Shown here one piece after another: positions 1-12,600 of a stretch of 64,000 nucleotides of DNA. The notes under the pieces were generated by a model. It had not been told where the DNA came from. It searched no databases and saw only the letters and a list, made by a program, of their open reading frames with translations. Both the position numbers and the translations under genes were made by a program. Source of the stretch: Micractinium sp. NFX-FRZ (taxonomy: Eukaryota; Chlorophyta; Trebouxiophyceae; Chlorellales; Chlorellaceae); the NCBI GenBank assembly GCA_029339195.1, contig JAPTJF010000059.1:62001-126000 (forward strand), read 5' to 3'. How positions within the stretch are numbered: position 1 is the first letter of the stretch; each line of letters begins with the position of its first letter.

Positions 1-3000
1 CCACGGGGCCGCCCAGCGTCAGCTCCACCTGTGAGGGAGGGAGGGGAGGAAGGAGGAAAGCAAGCGTGTTGATTACAGACTACGAGGGAGGAAGGGAAGG
101 GAGGGCAAGCAAGAGGCAGCGGTGAGCTGGCACCACGGGACCGCCCAGCGTCAGTGCCTCGCTTGCATGGGGAGCGTACCGCCCACACGCCAGGCAGCGT
201 GATGCAGCGCAACCTCCATCCTGCCGGCCCCGGTCCTCCTTTCCAACAACCCCACCCTTTGCCCCTCCCTACGAAACAAGCAAGCGCCAGACCCACCTCC
301 ACACCCTTGATCGCCTCCAGCGTCCGGTTGTGCACAGCGCAGCGCAGCGTGAGGGAGCGGCGCCCAGCGTCCACAGCGTGGCTCAGCACCAGTGACAGCG
401 GGGCGGACGGCCCCGTCACCTCCACGCCCACACCGCCGCTGGCAGAGCCGCCGGCGGAGCCGGATGCGGCATCTGGCGTGCCTGTGGGGAAGCAAGCCAG
501 AGGCAGATGAAAGGAGTCGCGTCAATTTTGATCCTCAGATGGAGAGCGCACATCGGACCAGCCAGCAGAGTGCACATCGGGCGGGCCAGCCTCACCCGCA
601 CCCGCCCCACTGCATGGACCCCTGCTTGCATCGGGGATTGTACTCAGGGGGCGCCTCAATCGATTGGGCGGGCAAGAGGAGCTACCCTAGAACCACTTGC
701 CTCCCTGCCCCGCCCCACCCGTGAGGATGCTGGTCAGCTGCAGCAGGGAGGGAGGCCCGCTGGAGGGGGCCGTCGGGTCCTGACCAGCCGCAGCGCTGGC
801 GTCCGCTGCTGAGTCAGCACTGCCGCCGGCTCCGCCTGCCGCTGCTGCGTCGTCCTCCTGCCAGGCTGCGGACTGCAAAGGAGGGAGGGCAGGCATGCAT
901 AGGCTATGAGCAACGTGCTTCACAGCAGCACGCCGAGGCCAGACGTCATGCGCACCCAGAGCCCTCTGGTCCCGCTTCCTCAGGCTCCAAAACAAGCAGT
1001 ACAGGGCAGGCTGTGCCATGGAGCTTGCAGGCCAGGCACCCCACCTGCAGCTGCACCAGAAGGTGCCCATACCGCACCGCCTCGGGCGTGCCAAACAGCG
1101 CAGCCGCGGCAGGCAGGGTGTTGGGGTAGGCGGCGGCTGTGGGGCCGGCGGGGTCGGGGTGGAGCTCCGCCACAATTTGCTGCTGCTGGGCGCCTGGGGG
1201 TGGATAGGGGGGAACAAGGGGGGAAGATGGCAAGATGTGGGCTTGGCGTGCAGCAGGGGCGGGGCAGGCCACAAAATCCTCCCCAACCCCCCAACCCTTA
1301 AACTCACCGTCCTTGCCGCCCGCCTTTGGCTCCTCCTGCTCCACCGGCCTGCTGCGGATGCTGATGCCCCCCACAGGCGCCGCGTAGCCGCCAGTGGAGC
1401 TCCCTCTGCCCCCCTCCTTGCCGCTGGTGGCCACCGGCACCACCGCCGCCAGCAGCCGGCCAATGCGCTCCTTCAGGGCTGCAGGGCGGGGCAGGCGCGC
1501 AGGGAGGGGGGCGGGCAGCCGAAGCACATCAGGCGCTGACACTCAGGATCACAGCGCGCTTTACAGCCACACAGCCAGCAATCAAGCCCACCAACAACAC
1601 TGAGACATGTGTCTGCCGCCTGTGGTCAACTCAACCAGCAGTAGCCAACTCCAGCCAAGGGCAGAGTGCCCTGGAGTGTGCAAACACGCCCTCCTCTCTG
1701 CGCAGCACGTTCCTTCAACCCACCCCACCTGGGCCGCACTCCTCTTCGCTGCACAACATGAACATGACCCCACAACAACACCCCCCCACAACAGCCAACC
1801 CCACCTGGGCCGCAGTCGTTCTCCAGCTCCAGCTTGCACAGCTTCTCCAGCAGGCTGCCAATGGGGGCCAGCTGGCCCGACAGCTGGCCGCGGTTGTTGT
1901 ACGACACTGCAGGTGGCGTCAGGTTGGCAGGCACGGGGGCAGGGGGCGCAGAGAGGGGAGGGGGCAACTTGAGGGAGCGAGGTAGGTGGGTGCGGGAACA
2001 GGTGGGCGGCAGCAGCAGCAACAGCCGACAAGGGTAGGCAGGATTGCAAAGGGCCTGCCCACGCGCTGACCAGGCCACCCAACCACTCTCCACACCCTCC
2101 CACCCAGGCAGATCAGACGCTCCCAGGCAGAGCACCATAACATCCGCCTGCTGCCCCGCCACCAACAGCACCGCATTCCCACCCACATTCACCCAGCCAG
2201 CCTGCCCACCCACCCAGGGAGATGAGGCGCTCCAGGCAGAGCATGGCCACTTCCGCCTGCTGCCCCGCCGCCGCCGCCAGCGCCGCGCTGTGCCGCCCCG
2301 CCTCGCCGCCAGCAGGGCGCACCGCCAGTACGCCCTCTGCCACAGCGGGTGCGTAGTTGCCGGTCTGTGCCTTGCGGCGGGAGTCCAGCAGGAGCCCACG
2401 AACTGATGGGAAGGACAGGTTGAGAGGCAAGCAGGGCGAAGTGTGGTAAGAGGACGCAGGAGGTTGTGAAAGAGCGTCACTTAATGCTATCTTCTTGTGT
2501 GCACACAACTGCACCACAGTCCCTGCCGCTGCCTGCACCTGTGCGCAGCGGCAACCCGCCTTCACCCCCTTGCACACGTTGCAAGAACCCTGCTGCCCTT
2601 CCTGACACTGGCAGCCAAGCGGCTGTCCCATGCCAGTGTCCAGCACAGCTGCCCTCCCACGTGCTGCCCTCCACACTCATCGCCCCACACCAAACTCACT
2701 GGCGTCCACGCAGCTGTTCCACGCCGCGTCCAGCACGCTTTTGAGCTGCAGGTGGTAGCAGCAGATCCAGACGGCGCGGGGGCGCACCACCGGGTGCAGC
2801 GCGCGCCAGTTGGCGGCAATCTGGAGGAGCATGCCCTGCAGCGGGGGGGCCAGAGCGCCAAGCGGAAGATAGCACACACAGTTCACTCTCCATCTGCTTC
2901 TTGCAAACGGCCAGTCAACTGTGGTTTGCAACTGCATGCCTGCTGCAGGGCGACGGGGCTACCCTGGGGTGTGCGACGGCAGGGCAAGTGATTTTGAAGG

Positions 3001-6000
3001 CCAGGGCGAATTGTACGGGCAGCCGCAGACAGATGCACCCCCAGTGCAATCCGCCAGCATACATTTCCCCCCGGCCTGCTCCTCCCCGCACATGGGCGCC
3101 CTGTTGGTTGGTCACAGCCCCTCCCCATCCAGCGCACCACCTCTCGTCCCCTCCCCCATCAACTCCACCTCCACCCACCCCCTCTCCCTAATAATAAGCT
3201 GCACCTCCACCGCACCACCCGGCGCCCCCTCTACCATCATCGACTCCACCTCCACCCACCTGCATGTCCATGTCAATCGCCCCGACACGCCGCAGCACAG
3301 ACTGGCCCAGAGCGGCCACTGACTGCCGCGCATCGGCGGCGGCCTGCGGCAGGCAGGGCAGGCGGGTGGAAGGGCAGGCACTTGATGGCGTGCAGGCCAC
3401 AGCTGTCGGGTATGGAGGTCAAACTCTGCAGGCACCTGACATAGGCGGGCCTGCCACCTCGTGCCCTCGGCCCCATCACCCGCCACAGGAAACTGCCATC
3501 CCACCATGCCCCACCTGCGCCGCGCCGTTGGCCTCGGCCTGGCGGGCCGCCAGGCGGGTCTTGACGGCCTGTGCCACCTGGATTGTTGCCAGCAGCAGCT
3601 GCAGCCAGAGGTCTGTGACTGCCGTGGTGCCGGTGGTGAGGGCGGCGGCCACACGGTCCCACCCCAGGCACGCCTTGGTGCCCTGCGCAGCAGGAGGGGG
3701 CGGGGTGCAGCGGCAGGGAGTGGTTGCTGGTTGGGTTGTTTGGGGTGGTGAAGGAGGGTGGTGCCAAATCCCATGAATGGCAGAAACGGCACGCAGGCTC
3801 GATGGACGATGGTGGGAGCACAGCTGGCCAGCGGCGCGCCAGGGGAGGCCAAACAGCACCGCATAGTAAGACTATACTCGTGCTGCCGCCGCTGCGCCAC
3901 TCTTGTCCCCTGCCATTGCGGCAGCCACCCCACCCGCCACCCCGCCATGTCCAGCACACATCTTGTCAAGCAAGACTTGGAATAGAGAAGGGTGCTTAGA
4001 TAGAATGCAGTACACCCCACCTGCAGCGCGATCTTGGCAGATCCCAGCCACTCTGCGCTCTCCACCAGCGCCTGCATCTCGCTTGCCTCCGCCACCAGGC
4101 TGCTGGCCGCAGAGGCCGCGCTGTCCGCCACCCCGCCCGCCACGCCGCGCTGGTGGCTCAGCAGCACGTACAGCAGGCTTCCCACCAGCTCCTCCCGGAA
4201 GGCGGGGAAGACGGGCGGGTGCGCCGCCGCCGCCAGCGCAGCGCCCACGTCGCCGCTGCCGGGCGTGCCCGACACCGCCTCCTTGATGGCCGGCTCCAAA
4301 AGCAGCTGCTGAAGCTGCGAGGCAGGTGCCGCCGGGGGTGCGCGCCCCGCACGTGCGCCTGCCGCCGCCTTGTCTGCCCCCGCCGCCGCCGCAGCAGCCC
4401 AGTCGTAGCGCAGGACAGCGCTCCAGAGGCGCGCCAGGCCACGGGTGCGCTGGGCAGCGGAAGGTATGCCGGCCACCAGGGGCAGCAGGCGCTGGAACAG
4501 CAGCGGCTGCTGCACCGCCGGCATCACCGGCAGGTTCTCCAGCAGCAGCACCAGCACCTGCAGAGGGGCGAGGAGCGGAGGGCGCATTTAGAGTGAGCAG
4601 GTGAGCAGAGGCTGTGGGGCAAGCTGGCAGGCCCTCCAGCAGTAACAAGAGGGATGGCACGAGCAGGGAGGTGTGTTGTGCACAAAAACAGCCAAGGCAG
4701 CAGCAGAGTTGGCTCAGCAGCCGGAGCAGCCACAGGCATCAGCCAGCTGGCAGGTGCCGCTGCCAGCCCCCTGCCCTACCTGCGGCTGCGCTGCTGATAG
4801 CTGGCCCTCGGCATTGCTGGCTGCCGAGATGATGGCGGAGGCGGCCTGGGGCAGCACCGACAGCACCGCTGCCGACGCGCCATCCATCTGCGAGCGGGCA
4901 CCGCAGGTGGTGGGGCAGGTGGGATGGCACGCAGGTAGGCAGGCGGGGTGCCATCAGGGTTGGAGGCACAGCGCCCGCACACAGCGCAGCTCCCCGGCCT
5001 GCTGAGCAGCTGCAGCGCCGCGGCCTATCCCTCCCTGCTGGCAAGCCACGGCGCCAAGTCTCCCCAACGCAAGCCAAATGAACAGCCAGCAGCACGGCAA
5101 CTCTCCCAGCTCCTCTCGCCTGTCCCGCCGCCAGCCAGCAAACGGTGACAGCACGTGAGCCATGCAGTGGGCACAAATGCACCAGCAATTCACGTAACCA
5201 GCAGTACACGTGCACCCCCACCTTTGCCAGCTCCAGCAGCGCCGTGGCCGCCGCCAGCAGCACCGCCGGGTTGAGCGAGTGCAGCAGCTCCACCAGCAGC
5301 ACGGAGCCCTCCTCATACGCGTGGCACCGCCCCACTGCAGGTGGGCAGTGCAGGCAGGAAGGGTCAAGTAGGGCAGGAACACAGGGCTTGGCGCAGGGCC
5401 GTCCAAGTGCGCCACCAACCTCGTTCCCCTCAACACCCTAGAAACACCAGCCTCGTCAGCCCCTCCTCCTCCCCCCGACACGCACCGCTGCCCACATCCC
5501 CAGGCAGGGCGTCCAGCCGGCGCTCCTCAGGCAGCGGGCTGAGGCCCTTCAAGTACGCCACCAGCAGCGGAGGCACCGCCACCAGCAGCACCGTGCCCAG
5601 CGCCCTGCGGGCCGGGAAGGACAGGCAGACGGGTGGGACATGGCAATCAGAAAGTGGTGTGTGAGGTTCGGCAGGCACCGGTTGGCAGGTGCAGGACGGA
5701 AGCAGTGCAGGGCAGCAGTGCCAGGTGCAGGTGGCCCCGCATCGCACCGACAGCTCAGCGCCACGACACCGGACCAGGCTTCTTCCAGCTAGGCCAGCCC
5801 TGCCCTGCCCCTCCTCCAGCTAGCCAGGCCCATGGCCCCGTCCCTCGTCCAGCTGCCCACCTGAACCGCGCCAGGGCCATGCCCAGCAGCCCCCCCAGCC
5901 GCTTGTGAACCGAGTCGGTCAGGTTTGAGAGCACCAAAGCGCTGGCGTCGGGCAGCGGCGACGCCGCTGAGTCGTCAGCCGCCAGCAGCTGCGCCAGCGC

Positions 6001-7634
6001 AGCGCATGCGTTGGCACACACCACGTCCGTCTCGTCTGCAGGCAGGGAGGGGGGCAGATCGCCAGAGGCAGGGCAGGGCAGGGCAACACGAAGGTCAGAG
6101 CAGGCAGGCAGATAGCTGGGGCAGGTGCTGATGCTATGCTGCTGCACCCCATGCAGGGCACACGGCCGTTGCAGGTGGCCGGTTGAGGCCGGAAGCGGCT
6201 GGAATCCAGCAGCACCCAGGGCGGCGGCAGCAGCAGGTGCCCTGTGGGCACATGGCGTTCCCGCAGCAGAGTTCGCCGAGACGAGCTGACCCAGTCCAGC
6301 GCAGAACTCCACTCATCCAGCCCACCAGGGCACTCCACCCACCCAGCCAAGCAGCGCACCCCACCCACCCAGGCTCAGCCCAGCACTCCACCCACCCACC
6401 CAGCCCAGCCCAGCAGCACACCCCACCCACCCAGCAGAGCGTCAGTGATCCCCTCCCACAGGTCGATCAGGGCGCCCAGCATGCCGGGCGCCTCTGCTGC
6501 CAGCTGCAGCGTGCGCTCACGCGCCGTCAGGTCGGCGGCCACGTCGATGGCGGCCGCCCGCACCGCATCGCTGGCACTGCGCAGCGACAGAACCTGTGGG
6601 GGGTCAGGACAGGGCATGGTTACAGACAGGCAGGCAGGGCGGCCAGGCATGAGCAGAGGATGGCGGGTAGGGCGGCCAGGCGACAAAGAGAGCAACGTGG
6701 CCCCATGGCCTTTGACCCCATGCCTGAACCAAAAGCACAGAGCGAATGCCACACCAGCTACTTCCCACTACTTATGCTCGGACCTGCAAGACGCGCACGG
6801 GGGAACAAACCTACCCAGCACATCCCCAGCCCCTCGTCTAGCCAGCCACCGGACCACAAAACACACAGACGACACATGCCGCCAGCTCACCAGGCGCTCC
6901 AGCACATTCCCCCCCGCCAGCAGCGCCTCCAGTCGGTGCCCCGGCAGGGCGGGCAGCGCCTGCAGCGCCTTGGCCCGCACTTCAGGCGGGGAGCCACGCT
7001 GCAGGTCGCTCTGCACCGCCACCGCCAGGCGCGACAGGTCTGCACCATGGGGGGGCAGTGTATTCGGTTGATTGCAAGCGGATTTATGTTACCAGGGCAA
7101 GGAATCGCATGCCAGAGCGCCAGGGGAAGTGCAGGCACAGGGATGACAGGGCCCGCCTTTAACTTTCGCCAGCGCTCCTGCCTTTGGCACAAGATATGAA
7201 CCCTGCACACCGCCGCAGCCAAGCAGGCCCTCCACAAATTGCTGCCTGCCCCGCATACCGCATTCATTTCCACAGCCCATCACGTTGCCATGCTGCCCCC
7301 GCCCCAAGCTGCGCTGACATAGAACCCACCCAAGCTGCGCGTTCTGCGCCCCCACACTACCACATGTTGACATCACCACATCACCCCCAGCGCACACCCA
7401 CGACCCAGGACCCAGCCAGCACCCACCTGCGTCGCTGAGCTGCGCCGCCAGTGCCAGGTCATAGGCCAGCCTCTTGGGCTCCACCGCCGTGGCAGGGTTG
7501 CCCAGCAGGGCCAGCGCAGCGCTCACCAGTGGCGCGGTGTCGCGCCCCGCCGACAGCAGCGCAAATGTGCTCATCAGAGCGCCCGTCTGCTTGGCAGAGT
7601 CGCCCGAAAACATGTCCGCTCGAAGGTCGGCCAT
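1..7634 (-). CDS. TPLATE: TPLATE (TSET/TPLATE complex large subunit), 3' end outside window
   Basis: Likely the TPLATE subunit of the plant endocytic TPLATE (TSET) complex, a HEAT-repeat adaptin-like protein acting at the plasma membrane. ATG at 7634. Exons (minus): 7634-7427, 7039-6891, 6593-6431, 6035-5861, 5604-5486, 5334-5222, 4887-4780, 4557-4021, 3682-3515, 3343-3260, 2835-2700, 2402-2214, 1906-1805, 1478-1308, 1193-1045, 872-719, 472-297, 28-<1. All phases agree, giving about 976 codons; land-plant TPLATE is near 1,180, so about 200 are missing. Similarity recalled from Arabidopsis: the N-terminus (QTGALMSTFALLSAGRD, then KRLAYDLALAAQLSDADL) and the FREELVGSLL segment in the 537-nt exon. 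Alpha-helical solenoid with long Ala/Leu stretches; the exons at 472-297 and 28-1 look beta-rich, like an appendage. Assignment is by remembered family pattern, with no alignment. Next best: another adaptor beta-like subunit. Confidence 0.78.
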
Positions 7635-7820
7635 GGTGGGTGCTGCCGCTCAGCTGGGTGCTGCGGCCGGCTGGTCACGTGGGTGCTGCAAGCCAGCACC
7701 CAGCAGGTGGGATGCTGCCTGGCTGGCTGACCGGCTAGGGTGAGCCGCGAGGAGTGATGGGGGTGGGCGTATGTTGCGAGCCCCGTGCTGCCGGCTGCGC
7801 TGCTGCACCCGGGTTGGGCG

Positions 7821-8253
7821 TCACTTGCTGCCACGCAGTGAGGCGCGGAATGCACGCAGCCAGCAGGAGCGCAGCTGCTGAAACTCCCGCTCGCACACGC
7901 CTTTCTCAACCTGCAAGCGGCACCGCAGGTGGCATTAACATGGAGGCTGGCAGGACACTGGCGGGCAGGCAGACCAGCCGGCGGCTGTGCAGGCAGCGGC
8001 AGGCGGGTGGGCGGCGCCGCCCTCACTCCCCTCAAGTGGCCTCTCGCGCACCTCTGGGAGCACAGCTTTCAGGCACAGGCCGTATTGCTGCACCTGCAGG
8101 AGAGAAGGGGAGCAGAGGTTGTGTTGCGCCCAAGCGATCGCACTTCAGACGGAAGCACTGTGTGCCGGAGGGACTCGCCTCTTTATTGCACTCTTTCAGT
8201 CCGACGCTGAATGCCGAGGTGAACCTGTCTGCTGGCCGTCTGCCGCTGCTCAT
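7821..8253 (-). CDS. NDUFAF8-like complex I assembly protein, 68 aa
   Basis: A small gene missed by single-frame ORFs. Exons (minus): 8253-8179 (ATG, 25 codons), 8093-8052 (14 codons), 7910-7821 (29 codons plus TGA). The protein carries a CX(9)C-type pair (ECNKEVQQYGLC) followed by VEKGVCEREFQQLRSC, ending LRGSK. Human NDUFAF8, a mitochondrial intermembrane-space factor needed for NADH dehydrogenase assembly, has the same spacing (CGAEAAAYGRC, then CAREFEALRSC) and is 74 aa. The first intron starts GAG|GCGAGT and ends CAG, so it is GC-AG; a GT donor cannot make this join. The second intron is GT-AG. The family assignment rests on cysteine spacing and total length. It lies head to tail with TPLATE on the same strand, 187 bp upstream of the TPLATE ATG. 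Confidence 0.72.
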
Positions 8254-9360
8254 AAAGTCGCCGCGCGAAGGTGGTTGCCGCCGCTGGGCTGCAGGGGCTT
8301 GGACGGGCCTGACACGAACAACGGCATGCCACAGTGCTGATCGCGCGCCCCGCCCCAAACGGCATGGTGCCAACCGGCGCCGCCACGCGGCGTGGCGGCG
8401 CCGCCATGGGGGCAGTGCCGGAGCTGGTGGGTGCAAAGCAGGCGGTAGCAAGCATGGCCTGCTAGCGAGCATTATGTCACGGGAAGCAGACTAGAAGATC
8501 AACCATGGCACGTTTTTGGCGCAAATGGATGGCCCAGTTGTTGTGAGCACCACACCTGCTGCCCTTCCAACTCCCTGCCACGCTGCCCCGGGCAGCATAT
8601 TGGCCTTGCGCCTCGAGCACATGCACGTATGGAGTCCGCGGCAGCACGATATATTGCGCAGCACCAAGGCGCCCCACCAAGTGTTCGTGCCAGACCTGAT
8701 AGGCAACAAAGAAAAAAAGTGTCTGGCTGCACACGGCATCCTTTACCTGCTGGCTCCAGCTGTGCAGCTGAGACGTTGCGCTTGATAGAGGGCCTGCTGG
8801 ACCACCTGGTGTGAGCCATGCAGCCTTCATGAGGTACCTCAGGATCCTCCAGGAGGGCGTCCTGCCCACAACCACGCCTTCCTCTGGACTGGTGTCTGCG
8901 TGTCACCTGCCGCCAGCGCCTCGTCAGCGGCACAACTGCCGATCTCCTTTGAACATTGCCGGCAGGGCAGGAGCCCGCTCATTCGGGGAGTCGGTTGCTG
9001 TGACTCCGCACATTGCGGTGTCTCTCACATGTTTGATACGATGATGAGGGGGTCTAAAGGCCCAGGTAGCTACGCCCGGCCTGCAGCGGCACCGGCCAGC
9101 GCCCGGGCCGCAAAGCACCGTAACCGTCACAGCAGGGAATTACTTACAAACTCCATAGGCATTCAGCTGGTGGAAGCCAGAGATATTGAGGCAATACGTG
9201 GAGGAGAGGTCCATGATTGCACGGGGTGAGTGCTTTGTTGGGTACAGAACCAGTGGGTGTGGTGGCACCAACACCGGTGCCACATCACCACGGGCTATAT
9301 TGCCTTGTTCCCATCGCTTCCCGTCTATTCCACTGCCAAATAAAGCTCAGCGACGTGGGT
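8254..9360. other. gene-free interval, 1.1 kb
   Basis: Lies between the 5' ends of the NDUFAF8-like gene (minus) and the GH9 gene (plus), so it should hold both promoters. Open frames on both strands (for example 8499-8933 minus) have no family look and no splice-consistent extension. Base composition is less GC-rich than in the exons around it. No RNA gene or repeat was recognised. Confidence 0.5.
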
Positions 9361-9653
9361 ATGCGGCGCAGGGCAGCGGCTCTGCTGCTGCTGGCGGCGG
9401 CAGCCGCGTGTGCGTTGCCCCTAGCAGCCCAGGTGGGCACGCATTTCCACGCGGACACCTGTCCAGGCGTATATAGCGTTTCCGAGAGCGCAATCTGCCC
9501 CACGCTGGTTCTGTGGCTCCGGCTCCGGTCATTGAATTCACTCATGCTTCGGCGGTTTGTAGTGCCGGTGTTGCACACGCTCCTACTTGCTTCCATCACT
9601 GCAGGGGGAACCCAGAAATTACACAGACCGGGCGGAGACCGGCCTGACAGCAA

Positions 9654-9689
<36 letters not shown>

Positions 9690-12600
9690 ATGCAGTGGCC
9701 GCCGCTCTGGCTGTTCCGTCCGTCTCGACGGCGGCCGCATCTGAGCTCAAACACGCTGCCTCTCTAGGCCTGACCACCGTCTCAACCTCAGCCGGCCGCC
9801 TTGCTCGGCCCGTGACAGCGGACGGCGCAGTGCCGCGGGTGCTGGTGGAAGCTTACACAGCTGTTGAGCTGGCAGAGGCAGCAGAGGCGGCCGGTGGCGA
9901 CTCGGTGGGTGGGCGGCGGTGGAGCAGCAAGTGACGGATCGGCAGACTAGGAAGGTGAATACCGATCATTTGGCGCGTGTGTGACGCACAGCTGCTGAAC
10001 AGCTATCCCTTGTGGGTCGCCCGCCGCAGGTTGGTGCAGCAAGCCTCACTCCCGTCGGGGCTGCCGTCAGCCTCAGAAGCAGCCCTGGAAAAGGCCCGCT
10101 GCCCAGGCCGCCAATGCGCTCACCCCCACCGCCCAGCCCGCCAAAACCCCTTCCAAGCCCGCCCCCGCCACCCCGGCCGCGCCCTCCTCGCCCACCTCCC
10201 CCCAGCCCTCGCGCTCCCCGCCCGCAGCCGCCTTCCAGCCCTCGCCCACCACTGGTGGCACCTCGCCCTCAACCTCCGCCCAAGTCCCCGCGTCGCTCTC
10301 CTTCCCCCCTGCCTCCATCTCCTCGTTCACCATCATCTCCCCCTCCCTCTCCCTCCCCAACGCTGCCTTCCCCTCCCTCCCCCTCGCCTCTCCGCCCCCC
10401 TTCTCCAGTCCCTCCCAAACGCACACCGCCAGGGGGGGCCACCTTTGGCGCCCGCCACTACTCAGAGGTACGTGCCTGCCCGGGTGCTACTAGGTTGCCA
10501 TTGTGAGCTGCTGTTGAGCTGCCAGCAGTGCTGTCTGACTGCTTCCTAAGGGCCAGGCCTCTCCTGGCCCAGCTTGTGGGTGGCCTGGGGTGCAATGCAC
10601 CCGGCCAGGCCGGGGCCTGCCTGCCGCCGCGGAGCAGGCCTCTCCTCATCTGCCGCTGGCACTACCCCGCCCAGCCACCTTGCACCCTTGACAAACCGTC
10701 CCTTGTTCCCCGCTCCCGCCCAGGTCCTGGAGGCCAGCTACCTGTTTTACGAGGCGCAGCGCAGCGGCAGGCTGCCCCCGAACAACCGTGTGAGGTGGCG
10801 TAGAGATGCGCATGTGAAGGACCTGGTTCCTGGCGGCTGGTGAGTGCAGCACAGCGCAGGGCGAGCTGGGATGTGGGCCGAGGGTGCCTTCAGAGGAGGG
10901 TAAGCGCAGCTGTAGGCAGGCTAAATGCGGTGGGCTGGAAAGAGCGGCGCCAGCTGCAGTTGACATCGCCAGCTGTGCGCCTGCTGTGCGCCTGCTGTGC
11001 CTGCTGTGCCTGCTGTGCCTGCTGCGGTCTGCCCCAGTAGCTGATCACCCCACCGCACCGCCCTCCCCGCCCTGCCGCCCTGCCCGCAGGTACGACGCCG
11101 GCGATTACATCAAGCCCAGCCTGACGATTGGGCAGAGCGCCGTGTTCCTGGCCATGGGGGCGCTCGAGTTCAGGGCGGGCCACGCAGCTGCAGGACAGGC
11201 GGAGCATGCGCGTGCGGCAGTCAAGTGGGCGGCGGACTACCTGCGTGGCTGCCACGTCACCCCGGACCAGTTTGTGGGGCTCATAGGCGACCCAGGTGGG
11301 TGTCTGCATGGGCTCGCTCCCATCAGGCCCGGGAAGGTTGGCAAGCTTGGCCGGTGGTACCTGGCCAGGATGGCGCCAGCTCGGAACTGCATGGCATGCG
11401 CTGCAGCGCGGCATTGGCATGCCGGCTGCAAGGTTGGCAAGCCTGGCCAGGTGGGGGCCAGGTGGGGGCCAGGTGGGGGTGCCGGGCCATGCACGGCAGC
11501 GCGGCGTCGGCATGCCGGCTGTAGCGCACCTCCCTGTGTGTCTTACCGCCACATCAGCCGCTGCTTCATTTCCCCCCTCCAGATCTGGACCACAAGTTCT
11601 GGGGGAGGCCTGAGGAGCAGGACACCTCGCCCCGCATGCGCCCCGTGTATGTGTGGAACCTGACCAAGCAGGTGCGCGCGCCACAGTGTGTGTGGCGTGG
11701 CAGGGGCAGTGAAGCGCGAGCAGGCAGCGAATCGAGGCAGCGCCACACTGCAGGCTTCAGGTGTATCCCCTGCCTGTTTGCCTTTTTGCCTGCCAGCATG
11801 ACCGTCTGTGTCCCTGCCTGCCTGCCTGCCTGCCCGCCTGCAGGCGGCCTCCGATCTGCTGGGCATTGCCTCGGCCTCTCTGGCCTCTGCCAGCGTGCTG
11901 CTGCGTGAGACACACCCGGCCGACGCCGCCAGCTACCTGTGGCATGCTGAGCAGCTGTACCGGCGGGGCGCCAGCAAACAAGGTAAGACAGGTAATTTTG
12001 ACACAAGCGTGAGTTGCCAGGAGATGGCAGGGGTGGCTGGCCGGTTTTCTGCCGGTTTGGCTCAACCAATCAGCCCCCAACGCCCCCTCTGCACCCGCTG
12101 CGCCCCTCACTCGCACTGCCAGCTGCCCACACCACCCTCGTCCTGTGCCGCTGCTGCAGGCCTGTCGGGCAAGAGCCACCCCGACCCCTCCTGGGTCTAC
12201 CAGACTGACTATTATGGGGACAAGCTGATGCTGGCGGCTGGCTGGCTGTACCGCGCCACAGGCAATGCCACATACCTGTCTGCCGCATACGGGCACTGGC
12301 GTGCAGTGGGCGGCTTCAACGGCAGGGAGGTGCGCGGTGCTTGGGAGTAGGATGCGCTGTGCTACCAACGCTGCAAGTGGTGGGGCTTGGCTTGGCAGCG
12401 CATTGCCGCCAGGTGCCTCCTCATCTCCCAGCGCACCCAGCACCGCTCCCCCGCCCCGCAGGTGTCGCCTTACGTGAGCTGGGACACTTTGTACCCTCCC
12501 GCTGCCGCTCTGCTGCTCAGGTGAGTGGCGGCAGCGGTTGGGCTGGGCGGCGGCCATGCTGTGCATGCTGAGGTGCACCAGTGCAGCTCTGCCGGCCCTG

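Noticed and set aside
8499..8933. Minus-strand frame of 144 codons between the NDUFAF8-like and GH9 genes
   Set aside because: Both strands are open here and no frame shows conserved residues; kept only as unassigned spacer.
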